Numbered from the stretch's first letter, positions 45,435 to 54,796 are shown. The stretch is 64,000 nucleotides of DNA from UBA8914 sp034002905 (GCA_034002905.1 JAVEZQ010000007.1:1-64000); one strand, 5' to 3'. The notes: generated from the sequence alone by a model not told the origin. Made by a program: numbers and translations.

Positions 45435-45824
45435 TTACGAAGCTTTCGTTCCCTTGTTCTGATCCTTGGTAAAGGTCATCTTCTCGCGGATACGAGCCGC
45501 CTTGCCGCGCAGATTGCGCAAATAGTACAGTTTTGCACGACGGACATCGCCACGACGGACAACCGTGATGCCGGCCAGACGCGGGCTGTAAAGCGGGAAT
45601 ACACGCTCCACACCTTCGCCATAGCTAATCTTACGCACGGTAAAGGAAGAGTTGATCCCGTCATTCTTGCGCGCGATGCAAACGCCTTCATAAGCCTGCA
45701 CACGTTCACGGGAACCTTCGACCACACGGACGTCAACGCGAACCGTGTCACCCGGCGCGAAAGCGGGAATCGAGGCGTTTAGTTTTTCCAGCTGCTGCTG
45801 TTCGAATTTTTGTAGAATATTCAT
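45435..45824 (-). CDS. rplS: 50S ribosomal protein L19
   Basis: 129 residues beginning MNILQKFEQQQLEKLNASIP, with the L19 signature in KISYGEGVERVFPLYSPRLA and RRAKLYYLRNLRGKAARI. The ATG at 45824 has AGGAG seven bases upstream. The upstream frame is not used. It is the last gene of the operon, 67 bp after trmD. Confidence 0.97.
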   Translation of the reverse strand: MNILQKFEQQQLEKLNASIPAFAPGDTVRVDVRVVEGSRERVQAYEGVCIARKNDGINSSFTVRKISYGEGVERVFPLYSPRLAGITVVRRGDVRRAKLYYLRNLRGKAARIREKMTFTKDQNKGTKAS

Positions 45825-45891
45825 GTTCTTTCTCCTGAGGGAGCACCCTATACACAGTATTTTCGGGTAACTCAATGCTTTCTATGCGTTG

Positions 45892-46614
45892 TTAACCATT
45901 TTTCTGTTCTTTTTCGTATTTTGTCCATAAATCGGGGCGTCTTTGGCGTGTTATAGCCTCAGATTGGGCGCGACGCCAGTCTTTAACCCTTTCATGGTGA
46001 CCGGAAATCAGCACGTCGGGCACAGCCCGCCCTTCCCATTCGGGGGGACGCGTATAGTGCGGATATTCCAAAAGGCCACCCACAAAGCTTTCCTCATCAG
46101 ATGTCGCTTCATTCCCCATCACGCCAGGAATCAAACGCGTGCAAGCCTCTATCACCGTCATAGCAGCGACTTCACCTCCCGCGAGGATAAAGTCACCAAG
46201 GCTGACTTCCTCGAATCCTTCAGCATCCAGAACACGCTGGTCAACGCCTTCATAGCGCCCACATAAGAACAGGACCGAAGGCGTGACCGCCAGCTCTGTT
46301 ACCAAGGCTTGATCCAACACACGGCCTCGCGGAGAAAGATACAGCCGACGCGATGGTCCAAACCGCTCTTGCGCATCCCGCACAGCTGTCGCGATGATAT
46401 CGGGACGCATCACCATCCCCGCGCCGCCGCCATAAGGCGTGTCATCCACCGTGCGATGGCGATCCGTCGCGTAGTCACGAATTTGCAGCACATCAAGCTT
46501 CCACAAGCCCTCTTGCAAGGCGCGCCCCGCCAAAGATTGCCCTAACGGCCCCGGAAACATTTCAGGAAACAAGGTCAGTACTTGCGCATGCCATGGTTCA
46601 GGTAAGGCTGCCAT
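45892..46614 (-). CDS. trmD: tRNA (guanine-N1)-methyltransferase
   Basis: TrmD methylates G37 of tRNAs with SAM. The trefoil-knot motifs are visible: DDTPYGGGAGMVM, LCGRYEGVDQRVL, EVSLGDFILAGGEVAAM and LEYPHYTRP. 240 residues. It starts one base after the C39-like gene stop. Confidence 0.96.
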   Translation of the reverse strand: MAALPEPWHAQVLTLFPEMFPGPLGQSLAGRALQEGLWKLDVLQIRDYATDRHRTVDDTPYGGGAGMVMRPDIIATAVRDAQERFGPSRRLYLSPRGRVLDQALVTELAVTPSVLFLCGRYEGVDQRVLDAEGFEEVSLGDFILAGGEVAAMTVIEACTRLIPGVMGNEATSDEESFVGGLLEYPHYTRPPEWEGRAVPDVLISGHHERVKDWRRAQSEAITRQRRPDLWTKYEKEQKNG

Positions 46615-46615
46615 A

Positions 46616-47281
46616 CTACGCCTCCTGCCCTAAAATCAAAACACCGCGCCCTGCAAAAAACCTGTCGAAATCCTGACAAGATAGCGTCACATTTTCACGC
46701 GTCTCTTGCGTATGCCCCGATGGGTTATGGAAGCAAATATTCTCCTGATCTGCAGCTGTTACCAAAACCAAATGCCCACCTTTGCTTGGTGGTTTGCGTT
46801 CCGGCCAACGAATAGAAGGATGAACCGAGGCTATGAAATAAGCGCCCTCTTTGAGTAATTTCGCGATATCTTGCGACGTTTTTCCCGCTTCAATGCGTGA
46901 CTCAAGGGCAAACTGCTCACGTATCAAGGTCACAAAAGGCGCGTAAATCATGCCCTTTATTCCATCCTTACTGAGGACGTAAGCTCCATAACGAACAGCC
47001 ATACGGGTTAGATCCATGGTCGGGATTTCTTCGCCCTTTATTGCCGCAAGGATCATTTTAAGACAGGCCATGCCACATATATGGTTCGCCCACTGAATAT
47101 ACTCTTTTTGGTCCAAAGCACCCGACGACGCCCAACATGGGTCATCCGCTGGCGTTGCCATTCCTTCGATAATAGCTTGCGCCAGATCGAACGACTCCCA
47201 CTGGCTGTAATAAGGAAGTTTTGTCGCTAAAGAGACTTTGGCTTCTTGTGATAATGATGGCAACGCAGACATGATGGTCAT
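46616..47281 (-). CDS. C39-like papain-fold protein
   Basis: The 221 residues resemble peptidase C39-like domains: a catalytic-type Cys in HICGMACLKMIL, His in GGHLVLVTA and Asn/Asp in ICFHNPSG. No signal peptide, so it should be cytoplasmic. The ATG at 47281 overlaps the rimM stop (ATGA) and the stop abuts trmD, so it is embedded in a ribosome-biogenesis operon where no such gene normally lies. A protease or transglutaminase-type role is possible. The substrate is unknown. Confidence 0.7.
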   Translation of the reverse strand: MTIMSALPSLSQEAKVSLATKLPYYSQWESFDLAQAIIEGMATPADDPCWASSGALDQKEYIQWANHICGMACLKMILAAIKGEEIPTMDLTRMAVRYGAYVLSKDGIKGMIYAPFVTLIREQFALESRIEAGKTSQDIAKLLKEGAYFIASVHPSIRWPERKPPSKGGHLVLVTAADQENICFHNPSGHTQETRENVTLSCQDFDRFFAGRGVLILGQEA

Positions 47282-47808
47282 TCGTCTGCATCCTTTTCTT
47301 GAGCCAGCCAACCATCGGGAATAAAGACCGTGATCTCACGCTTTTCAAGATCAATACGCGGGATAAAGGCATCCTTGAACGGCAGCATAAAGCTCGACCC
47401 CTTAGCTGGTTTGATCTCCAACATCGCACCAGCACCATAATCATGATGCGCGATCACGTGGCCGACACCCTCGCCCTCGCTCGTTCGGGTCGCCATCCCG
47501 ATCAGATCGGCAAAATAATATTCGTCCTCTTGCGTTTCCGGCAAAAGAGCGCGATCGACATAAAGCTTGGTTCCCTTAAGCGCCTGTGCCGCTTCACGGT
47601 CCGTAATGCCATCGACAACGACCAGATAGGCGTCCTTGGCCGTGGATTTCAGGGAAAGGGAAAAAGTACGATTGCCGCTTTCATCCGTGAGCGGCGCATA
47701 AGAAAAAAGGGCGGCGGGATCTTCCGTAAAACTGCCTAAACGAACCAACCCGCGCACGCCATGCGCACCTAGAAACTCGCCAACGCAGATTTTACGTGTA
47801 TCGACCAC
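47278..47808 (-). CDS. rimM: 16S rRNA processing protein RimM
   Basis: RimM assists late 30S assembly by binding S19. The N-terminal barrel begins KICVGEFLGAHGVRGLVRLG, and the C-terminal PRC barrel has EDEYYFADLIGMATR and IPRIDLEKREITVFIPDGWL. 176 residues. It is 25 bp after rpsP and coupled to the C39-like gene. Confidence 0.95.
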   Translation of the reverse strand: MVDTRKICVGEFLGAHGVRGLVRLGSFTEDPAALFSYAPLTDESGNRTFSLSLKSTAKDAYLVVVDGITDREAAQALKGTKLYVDRALLPETQEDEYYFADLIGMATRTSEGEGVGHVIAHHDYGAGAMLEIKPAKGSSFMLPFKDAFIPRIDLEKREITVFIPDGWLAQEKDADE

Positions 47809-47833
47809 ACACCGCCCTTTTCATTCAACAAGC

Positions 47834-48202
47834 TTACTCGGCAGAAGCGGCAGCTTCTGCCGCCTTTGCTGCAGCTTCAGCTTCCATCTTCAAACGCTCT
47901 TGAGCCTTTGCACCAGGCGCAGACTTCTTGGGCGTCGCACGCTGAACGTACTTTTTAGCAAGACCGGTATCGCTCAGGAAGCGAGCCACGCGGTCGGTTG
48001 GCTGTGCGCCTACACCGAGCCAATATTTGACACGTTCTTCAATAAACTTAACGCGATCAGCGGCATCGCGGGGCAACATCGGGTTATAGGAACCGACGCG
48101 CTCCAAAAACTTGCCGTCACGCGGTGAACGGGAATCCGCCACAACGATGTGGTAATAGGGATGCTTTTTTGCGCCATGGCGCGCCAAACGCATGCTAATC
48201 AT
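47834..48202 (-). CDS. rpsP: 30S ribosomal protein S16
   Basis: Conserved N-terminus MISMRLARHGAKKHPYYHIV and core FLERVGSYNPMLP. 122 residues, with an Ala/Glu/Lys-rich C-terminal extension (AEAAAKAAEAAASAE) common in alphaproteobacteria. It is 52 bp downstream of ffh. Confidence 0.97.
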   Translation of the reverse strand: MISMRLARHGAKKHPYYHIVVADSRSPRDGKFLERVGSYNPMLPRDAADRVKFIEERVKYWLGVGAQPTDRVARFLSDTGLAKKYVQRATPKKSAPGAKAQERLKMEAEAAAKAAEAAASAE

Positions 48203-48254
48203 TGTCTTACTCTCCTTCTACTCTTCACTTGTTACTGTTGTTAATAAAACCGGG

Positions 48255-49610
48255 CTATCTGCGCCCACCCATCATACCAGCCATGGATCGCATGAAGCCG
48301 GCTTTGCCAAGACGTTGAAGCTGTTTCATCATCTTTTGCATTTCCATATATTGTTTGATCAGGCGATTAACATCCGCCACATCCACGCCAGACCCCGCCG
48401 CGATGCGACGCTTGCGCGAAGCGTTCAAAAGATCCGCGTTCTTGCGTTCCTTTTTGGTCATGGAAGAAATGATCGCTTCCTGACGCTTGATCATGCCCTC
48501 GTCCACATTCGCGCTGGCAACCTGTTCCTTGAACTTGTTCATGCCGGGCAGCATGCCCATAAAGCCGCCGATGCCGCCCATCTTGCGCACTTGCTGCATC
48601 TGCTTGGCCATATCGTCAAAGTCAAAGCTCTTGCCCGCGATAAACTTCTTGGCCATGTCTTCGGCCACGCCTTGATCCATCGTGGCGGCGGCCTTTTCGA
48701 CAAACGAGACCACATCGCCCATGTCCAGAATACGTCCCGCCAGACGATCGGGGTGATAAACCTCAAGCGCGTCAATCTTTTCACCCGTGCCGAGGAACTT
48801 AATCGGACGGCCCGTAATGGCCCGCATGGAAATCGCTGCACCGCCGCGTGCATCACCATCAATGCGGGTAAGAATGATACCCGTGACGCCGACTTTTTCT
48901 TCAAAGTTCTTGGCCGTATTGACGGCATCTTGCCCCGTCATCGCATCGACAACCAGCAGGCTTTCATGGGGCGCGGCGACATCACGCACAGCCGCCGCCT
49001 CGGCCATCATCGCCTCGTCAATCGCAAGCCGTCCTGCGGTATCAAGGATCAAAACGTCATAACCTTCAAGACGCGCTGTCTCAAGCGCACGCTGCGCAAT
49101 CTCCACGGGCTTTTGATTGACGCGGATGGGAAGGCTCGCCACGCCAACCTGCTCCGCGAGAATAGCCAGCTGCTCTTGCGCGGCGGGGCGATAGACGTCG
49201 AGCGAAGCGAGCAAGACCTTCTTGCGATCCACTTCCTTCAAACGTTTGGCAAGCTTGGCTGCCGTTGTGGTTTTGCCCGAGCCTTGCAAGCCCAGCATCA
49301 TAAGGATGGCGGGCGGGGTGACGTTAATCGCAAGCTCTTCGGCTTTCTCGCCTAGCACTTCGACCAGATTGTCATGTACGATCTTAACGACCTGCTGGCC
49401 CGGCGTGACAGAACGAATGACTTCCTGCCCTATGGCGCGCTCCTTGACCTTGGCAATAAAGTCTTTCACAACAGGCAGGGCAACATCAGCTTCGAGCAAC
49501 GCCACGCGCACTTCGCGCATCGCCTCGTTGACGTCATCCTCCGTCAAGGCGCCGCGACCACGCAGGCGATCAAAAACGCCCGTCAGTTTTGTGCTCAAGC
49601 TCTCAAACAT
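48255..49610 (-). CDS. ffh: Signal recognition particle protein Ffh
   Basis: SRP54 GTPase for co-translational targeting of membrane proteins. N domain at residues 1-85, then the G domain with GLQGSGKTTTAAKLA at about 107-121, DVYRPAAQEQL, DTAGRL and TRIDGDARGG. The Met-rich M domain follows (MAKQMQQVRKMGGIGGFMGM). 451 residues. First gene of the ffh-rpsP-rimM-trmD-rplS operon. Confidence 0.97.
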   Translation of the reverse strand: MFESLSTKLTGVFDRLRGRGALTEDDVNEAMREVRVALLEADVALPVVKDFIAKVKERAIGQEVIRSVTPGQQVVKIVHDNLVEVLGEKAEELAINVTPPAILMMLGLQGSGKTTTAAKLAKRLKEVDRKKVLLASLDVYRPAAQEQLAILAEQVGVASLPIRVNQKPVEIAQRALETARLEGYDVLILDTAGRLAIDEAMMAEAAAVRDVAAPHESLLVVDAMTGQDAVNTAKNFEEKVGVTGIILTRIDGDARGGAAISMRAITGRPIKFLGTGEKIDALEVYHPDRLAGRILDMGDVVSFVEKAAATMDQGVAEDMAKKFIAGKSFDFDDMAKQMQQVRKMGGIGGFMGMLPGMNKFKEQVASANVDEGMIKRQEAIISSMTKKERKNADLLNASRKRRIAAGSGVDVADVNRLIKQYMEMQKMMKQLQRLGKAGFMRSMAGMMGGRR

Positions 49611-50174
49611 TTATCCTGTCACCATCGTCACATCGATTAGGCCAAGGCCCAAAACAAAACAAAAGTGGGCCGGTGCCCGCAACGCGAGGACCGACCTTGC
49701 ACGCCCCTTTTCAAAGCCTTTTCCTTCGGCTTCGCCAGTTTGTGCTGTCTTTTCTTCCTTTTAAGGAATGGCTTCTTCTACCCGACAGACAGGGGGGAGT
49801 CAAGGAAAGGAGAACGCCCCCTATCTTAGAGCGTCCTTTCCGCGACTTGTCGCGCCGTAGTTCACCAAGCGAACAAAGGCGGATGGTGGGCCCCCATACA
49901 ACCTCACGGAAAAAGCCAATCTCTAGCTTCTTCGAGGGTGCTGTTTTTAATAACTTAATTTTGGGCACACGCCGCCCTAGCTAATGTCAATACCCCACTT
50001 CCGTCCCCATGTCAAGAATAAAATGATATCATAGTCAATTATTCTTTCTTTAGGCGGGTGCGCTAAGTCAAGGGCCGGTTCATAATCCCATTACTCAATT
50101 GGCGGAAAAGCTTGTTTTTCACCATTTTTCCAGCCTAAGATGGCTTCGATTCTTGCCCTTTGAACGGACAACCC
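49611..50174 (-). other. 564-bp gap with a possible structured RNA
   Basis: No convincing gene. On the minus strand about 49985-49790, a G/C-rich stretch carries GGGGGCCCACC, GAACTACGGC, a perfect CGCGAC-AA-GTCGCG hairpin (49841-49854) and AAAGGACGC. These pieces remind me of alphaproteobacterial 6S RNA, but the closing stem is weak. A TTGACA (about 49986-49991, minus) could be a -35 box. Near 50020-50035 an ATGATATCAT palindrome precedes the transporter operon. Confidence 0.25.
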
Positions 50175-50311
50175 ATGAAACTCTCCCACCTCGCGCTTGT
50201 CGTTACCCTATCCGCCGTTACGGCTTTTGGGCTGACGAAATACGCCACTCCCACCACTGGCCCCGCCGCCGAGGCCAAAAAGGAAACGGCCTTTGAGCGC
50301 GTGATGCGAAC
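50175..50311 (+). repeat. 137-bp leader-coding repeat, copy 1
   Basis: Differs at only three bases from 51951-52087. It covers the signal region and first residues of the mature protein, while the remainder of the two genes is diverged. This suggests gene conversion or a recent leader exchange. Confidence 0.85.
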
Positions 50312-51065
50312 GGGAACGATAAGATGTGCATACCCTGCCAGCGTACCGCCGCGTTTTGTTTTTGACCCAAACACAAAAGAAAAAAGTGGCGTCAATTACG
50401 AAATTGTCGAAGCGATTGGTAAAGCCCTTCATTTAAAAATCGATTGGACCGAAGAGGTTGGATACGCGACATTTCCTGAAAATCTTAGTACAGGTAAAGA
50501 GGATATGTTCTGCAGCACCGTTTGGACAAGCGCTGCACGCGCGCACAAGGCCCTTCTGACTTCACCTCTTTTTTATATTCCTTTGTTCGTCTTTGTTCGC
50601 AATGACGTACCTACCTATGACCACCATTTGGAAAAGCTGAACAACGAAGCAGTATCTTTCTCAGTCATGGATGGGACAACGCTTGAAGCTGTTGCAAAAT
50701 CAACCTTCCCGAAAGCTACTCTCAAATCCTTGCCCGCTGGAGCCGATCATATACAACCCATCTTGGATGTTGCTTCCGGAAAAGCGGATGCCGTGGTCTA
50801 TGACCAGTTTAATGTTCTAAACTACAATCGACGGAACCCAGACACCGCACTTCGCCAAGTATTAAGCGACGCCCCTATCCGCACATACGGAGAATCTTTT
50901 GCCGTAGCCATGGGGGAGTGGGAACTTCGCGAGATGATTAATAGTGCACTTTCAGAACTTCAGCACGATGGCACCATTGATGCTATTCTAAGAAAATACG
51001 AATCCGAACAAGGATACTTCTTGCGCACACAGGATCCCTTTAGACCTTCAAAACAAGAGAAATAA
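50175..51065 (+). CDS. Solute-binding protein 1 of polar amino-acid-type ABC system
   Basis: Family-3 periplasmic binding protein. An N-terminal hydrophobic segment (LALVVTLSAVTAFGLTKYA) acts as signal or anchor, then TGTIRCAYPAS and the bilobal domain (VNYEIVEAIGKALHLKIDWT, DMFCSTVWTSAARAHKALLT). 296 residues. First of three tandem paralogues, one base before the second. The first 137 bases are almost identical to those of the third copy. Ligand unknown. Confidence 0.8.
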   Translation: MKLSHLALVVTLSAVTAFGLTKYATPTTGPAAEAKKETAFERVMRTGTIRCAYPASVPPRFVFDPNTKEKSGVNYEIVEAIGKALHLKIDWTEEVGYATFPENLSTGKEDMFCSTVWTSAARAHKALLTSPLFYIPLFVFVRNDVPTYDHHLEKLNNEAVSFSVMDGTTLEAVAKSTFPKATLKSLPAGADHIQPILDVASGKADAVVYDQFNVLNYNRRNPDTALRQVLSDAPIRTYGESFAVAMGEWELREMINSALSELQHDGTIDAILRKYESEQGYFLRTQDPFRPSKQEK

Positions 51066-51066
51066 C

Positions 51067-51954
51067 ATGAAACTCTCCCAGATCGCACTTGTTGTTGCCC
51101 TCTCCGCCGTCACGGCCTTTGGAGTAACGAAATACACCGCCGCCCCCGCTGGCCCTGCTACCGAGGCCAAGAAAGAGACGCGCCTTGAGCAAGTCAAACG
51201 CACCGGCGTCCTTCGCTGTGGCTATTACTTATGGCCGCCCTTCCTTGATAAAGACCTCACCACCGGAGAAATGAAAGGAATGTTTGCCGAGCTCATAAAT
51301 GAAATAGGCAAACAACTAAATGTTAAGGTTCAGTGGTCGACGGAGATTTTGCATGATCAGATTCCAACCGATCTAGCCAGCAACCGTTATGACATGTTGT
51401 GCGGTATGCTCTTTGCGACTCCCACACGCGCACGGGAAATGGCTTTTACGACACCTTTACTCATACATCCCGCCTATCTTTTTGTTCGCGCAGACGATCA
51501 TCGTTTCGACAACAATTATGAAGCAGCCAACGATCCTTCTATAAAATTTGCCATTCTTGATGGCGAATATTCAGCGATTGCAGCCAATGAACGTTATCCC
51601 AGAGCGCAGAAGGTTGCCCTACCTCAAAATGCCAGTGGCCCTGAACTCCTCCTTAATGTTTCAGGCAAAAAAGCAGACATCGTGGCAACAGAAGCGATGA
51701 CGTATGCTCTTTTTAACAAGAGCAATCCCGGTCAACTTCGTCGTGTAGAAGGTCCACCTGAAAGCATTATAGAGGCAAGTTTCCCGCTGCCGCTCAACGA
51801 ACCTGCCTTTAAAAATACCATCGACACAACGATGACCTATCTACACGGAACGGGATTCATCAATAAATTGCTGGACAAATATGAAACAACCGACATCAAG
51901 TTTCTGCGTATGCCCAAGCCTTATATCGTCAAGGAAGGATCAAACGCCCCATGA
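51067..51954 (+). CDS. Solute-binding protein 2
   Basis: A second family-3 binding protein (295 residues) with a related N-terminus (MKLSQIALVVALSAVTAFGV) and RTGVLRCGYYLWPPFLDKDL, DMLCGMLFATPTRAREMAFT. The first lobe differs from copy 1, suggesting a different ligand. Its stop overlaps the third copy by ATGA. Confidence 0.8.
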   Translation: MKLSQIALVVALSAVTAFGVTKYTAAPAGPATEAKKETRLEQVKRTGVLRCGYYLWPPFLDKDLTTGEMKGMFAELINEIGKQLNVKVQWSTEILHDQIPTDLASNRYDMLCGMLFATPTRAREMAFTTPLLIHPAYLFVRADDHRFDNNYEAANDPSIKFAILDGEYSAIAANERYPRAQKVALPQNASGPELLLNVSGKKADIVATEAMTYALFNKSNPGQLRRVEGPPESIIEASFPLPLNEPAFKNTIDTTMTYLHGTGFINKLLDKYETTDIKFLRMPKPYIVKEGSNAP

Positions 51955-52087
51955 AACTCTCCCACCTCGCGCTTGTCGTTGCCCTATCCGCCGTGACGGC
52001 TTATGGGCTGACGAAATACGCCACTCCCACCACTGGCCCCGCCGCCGAGGCCAAAAAGGAAACGGCCTTTGAGCGCGTGATGCGAAC
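51951..52087 (+). repeat. 137-bp leader-coding repeat, copy 2
   Basis: Nearly identical to 50175-50311 (three differences) and bounded sharply: after base 52087 the sequences diverge. Confidence 0.85.
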
Positions 52088-52832
52088 AAACAAGCTGCGG
52101 TGCGGTTACTATCCCTATGCGCCGATCTTTATCAAAGATCCAACCACAGGCGATGTTTCCGGCTTGGCCGTTGACGTTATGAACGCTATCGCCAAGAAAA
52201 CCGGCCTTTCCATCGAATGGACCGAAGAAACAACCTTTGGGACATGGATTGCAGGCTTGCAAGCAGGCCGCTTCGACACCGTCTGCACTCCCCTGTGGGG
52301 CGATGCCTCCTATGGTCGTATTATCAAATTTACACGGCCCCTTTTTTACGATGCCGCGCTTCCATTGGTTAGGGCTGACGAAACCCGCTTTAGCGAAAAC
52401 ATCCAAGACCTAAATAAACCCGAAGTGACTCTGGCTGTTCAAGATGGAAATATGTCGCTATCTCTAGCTGCGACATTGTTTCCCCAAGCCAAAACTGTAA
52501 CAGCAAGCGCCAACGTCGATTACGGCTTGGTGTTGCAGGATGTCGTCAGCGGCAAGGCTGACGCAACATTCTGGAGCAACTCGGGATACTGGCTGTATAA
52601 CAAAACCAACCCCGGAAAACTTAAAATCTTGCAGCTGGCAAAACCTATTAAAGTCATCCCGTGCGAGCTTCCCATCCTGCATGGTGAAAATGAACTCCAT
52701 GCCTTGCTGGACGCAGGGATCGAAGACTTGATTCTATCCAATGATATGGAAAGGATTTTGCTTAAATGGGAGCCCGAACCGGGCAAAACATTCCTTCGTG
52801 TTACGCCACCCTATGCGCCGGAAAGCAAGTAA
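51951..52832 (+). CDS. Solute-binding protein 3
   Basis: A third family-3 binding protein (293 residues): RTNKLRCGYYPYAPIFIKDP, SGLAVDVMNAIAKKTGLSIE, DTVCTPLWGDASYGRIIKFT. The start overlaps gene 2 by ATGA, and the permease follows after six bases. Three receptors feeding one permease and ATPase would broaden the substrate range. Confidence 0.8.
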   Translation: MKLSHLALVVALSAVTAYGLTKYATPTTGPAAEAKKETAFERVMRTNKLRCGYYPYAPIFIKDPTTGDVSGLAVDVMNAIAKKTGLSIEWTEETTFGTWIAGLQAGRFDTVCTPLWGDASYGRIIKFTRPLFYDAALPLVRADETRFSENIQDLNKPEVTLAVQDGNMSLSLAATLFPQAKTVTASANVDYGLVLQDVVSGKADATFWSNSGYWLYNKTNPGKLKILQLAKPIKVIPCELPILHGENELHALLDAGIEDLILSNDMERILLKWEPEPGKTFLRVTPPYAPESK

Positions 52833-52838
52833 GCCCCC

Positions 52839-53504
52839 ATGTCCGTTTTTGATATCCTGATCACCTATCATATTGCGTTTTTGCAAGGGCTAGTCGTGAC
52901 GTTGCAGCTCTGCGGCATCGTGTGGAGTCTTGGCATCACAGGGGGCATTGCCCTTGGCATCGTGAGCGCCCAGCACCCGAAAAGCTGGGGACGCGTGACC
53001 CAAGGTGTATCCTTTGGCTTTTCCGCAATCCCTGCCCTCGTGATCCTGTTTTGGCTGCATTACCCCGCACAGGCAATGTTTGATGTGGTGATTGATCCCT
53101 TTTATACCGCCTCGCTGACGCTCTGCCTTGTTAATCTCTTTGCTGTTGGTGAAGTGGTACGCCAATCCATCAGCGACTTTCCGGCCCAGTACATCACCGC
53201 CGCACGTGTTTGTGGTATGAACACGCGCCAGATTGTAAGGTACATCCAGCTCCCCCTTTTGTTCCGCCAGCTTTTGCCCACCATCATGATCCTTCAGGTG
53301 GGTATTTTGCATATGTCTCTCTTCGCCAGCCTTATCTCCGTCGAAGAAATCTTCCGCGTCGCGCAGCGCATCAACAGCATCATCTATCGTCCCATCGAGA
53401 TTTATACGGCGCTGGCGCTGTTCTTCCTTGCGGTATGTTTGCCGATCAATATGCTGGCCGCATGGCTGAAGAACCGCTATACACGCAACCTGTCGGAAAG
53501 GTAG
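52839..53504 (+). CDS. Polar amino-acid-type ABC permease
   Basis: HisM/GlnP-type inner-membrane permease, 221 residues, with about five helices and the EAA coupling loop (AARVCGMNTRQIVRYIQLPL). A single permease gene implies a homodimer. It is 10 bp before the ATPase gene. Confidence 0.88.
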   Translation: MSVFDILITYHIAFLQGLVVTLQLCGIVWSLGITGGIALGIVSAQHPKSWGRVTQGVSFGFSAIPALVILFWLHYPAQAMFDVVIDPFYTASLTLCLVNLFAVGEVVRQSISDFPAQYITAARVCGMNTRQIVRYIQLPLLFRQLLPTIMILQVGILHMSLFASLISVEEIFRVAQRINSIIYRPIEIYTALALFFLAVCLPINMLAAWLKNRYTRNLSER

Positions 53505-53514
53505 TTCTTCCCCT

Positions 53515-54246
53515 ATGCTCAGCGCACGCAACCTTTCCTTTGCCTATGAAAATGGCAAGACTATCTTCACCGATGTGAGCCTCGATATCACACCCGGCGA
53601 GATCACCGTTTTGATTGGCCCTAGCGGCACGGGCAAGACAACCCTTTTGCGCGCCCTTGCTTTGCTTGATGCACCACAAGCGGGAACGATGAGCATCGAC
53701 GGCACAGATTTTCGCTTTCCTGTCCCGCCGGAGGGCAACCCGCCCCCGCCCTACCCCAAACTGACGACCGTCTTTCAACAGCTCTTTCTGTGGCCTCACC
53801 TGACACTTCGCGAAAACATATTGCTGCCCGTGCGACTGAGCGGACAGGAGGACGGCCCCGAGACACTGGAGCCCCTGATCCGTGCCTTTGATATGGGTGA
53901 GTTTATCGACCGCTTTCCCAATGAAGCCTCATTGGGCCAACGTCAGCGTGCCGCCCTTGCCAGATCGCTTATGCTGAGGCCTCGCTATCTCCTTTTGGAC
54001 GAGATCACCTCCGCCCTTGATGTAGAGCAGATTGCCAAGATCCTGAGCCACCTCAAGACCCTGCGCGGGCAGGATATCGGCATCTTTATCATCACCCATT
54101 TGCTGGGCTTTGCGCGGCATACGGCGGATCAGGTGCTCTTTATGGCCGACGGCCAGATCGCCGAGCGTGGCGGGCCCGAAATCTTGAAAAACCCCCAAAC
54201 CGAGCGCCTTTACCAATTCCTGTCGGTCATTGCGGCGGCCAGTTAA
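53515..54246 (+). CDS. Polar amino-acid-type ABC ATPase
   Basis: Walker A is GPSGTGKTT, Walker B YLLLDEITSALD and the H-loop FIITHLLG. The signature is ASLGQRQRAALARSL, an altered form of LSGGQ. An insertion after residue 60 (PVPPEGNPPPPYP) is unusual. 243 residues. Last gene of the five-gene operon. Confidence 0.9.
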   Translation: MLSARNLSFAYENGKTIFTDVSLDITPGEITVLIGPSGTGKTTLLRALALLDAPQAGTMSIDGTDFRFPVPPEGNPPPPYPKLTTVFQQLFLWPHLTLRENILLPVRLSGQEDGPETLEPLIRAFDMGEFIDRFPNEASLGQRQRAALARSLMLRPRYLLLDEITSALDVEQIAKILSHLKTLRGQDIGIFIITHLLGFARHTADQVLFMADGQIAERGGPEILKNPQTERLYQFLSVIAAAS

Positions 54247-54424
54247 CCTTTATTTTTCCGTACGCTATACAAAAAGCGCCAAAAAGCTTGCTTTCAGGTC
54301 ATCGATTGCCTAAAAAAAGGGCCTTCCCATGGGTTGGTCTGGTGCAGGCCCGTACACCCGATGGGGAAAGCGTTACCGTGCTTTGGGAGCCGCACCACCC
54401 ACCGCGCCAACAAAGATGAAAACA

Positions 54425-54739
54425 ATGAAACAGGACATTCATCCCGACTATCATGAAATCACCATTGTGATGACCGATGGTTCCGAGTTTAAAACCCGCA
54501 GCACCTATGGCAAGCCGGGTGATCGCATGCAGCTCGACGTCGACCCCAAGACGCATCCAGCTTGGACAGGTCAACATCGCATGGTGGATCGCGGCGGTCA
54601 GCTCGCGAAGTTCAACAAGCGCTTTGCCGGTTTTGGCTCCTCTCAGAAGGAAGAAAAGGCTGAAGGCGCTGCTCCTGCCCCTGTAGCAAAAGAAGAAAAG
54701 ATCAAGCTCACGGGCAAGACAACGGCCAAGAAGAAGTAA
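54425..54739 (+). CDS. rpmE: 50S ribosomal protein L31
   Basis: MKQDIHPDYHEITIVMTDGS and WTGQHRMVDRGGQLAKFNKR are L31 hallmarks. The zinc CxxC pairs are absent (C-minus form). A Lys/Ala/Glu-rich C-terminal extension of about 30 residues follows. The start is 54425 or 54416. Both lack a strong SD. Upstream, 54247-54424 is a leader with no gene seen. Confidence 0.92.
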   Translation: MKQDIHPDYHEITIVMTDGSEFKTRSTYGKPGDRMQLDVDPKTHPAWTGQHRMVDRGGQLAKFNKRFAGFGSSQKEEKAEGAAPAPVAKEEKIKLTGKTTAKKK

Positions 54740-54760
54740 TCTTCTTTCGTCTTTCCATAG

Positions 54761-54796
54761 AAAAACGCGGCAAGAGCTTTTCTCGCCGCGTTTTTT
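54761..54796 (+). terminator. Terminator after rpmE
   Basis: AAAAACGCGGC pairs with GCCGCGTTTTT, with an inner GAG/CTC pair, and T-rich sequence follows. It lies 22 bp after the rpmE stop. Confidence 0.85.

Noticed and set aside
48192..49355. 387-codon plus-strand frame opposite ffh
   Set aside because: Antisense shadow of ffh.
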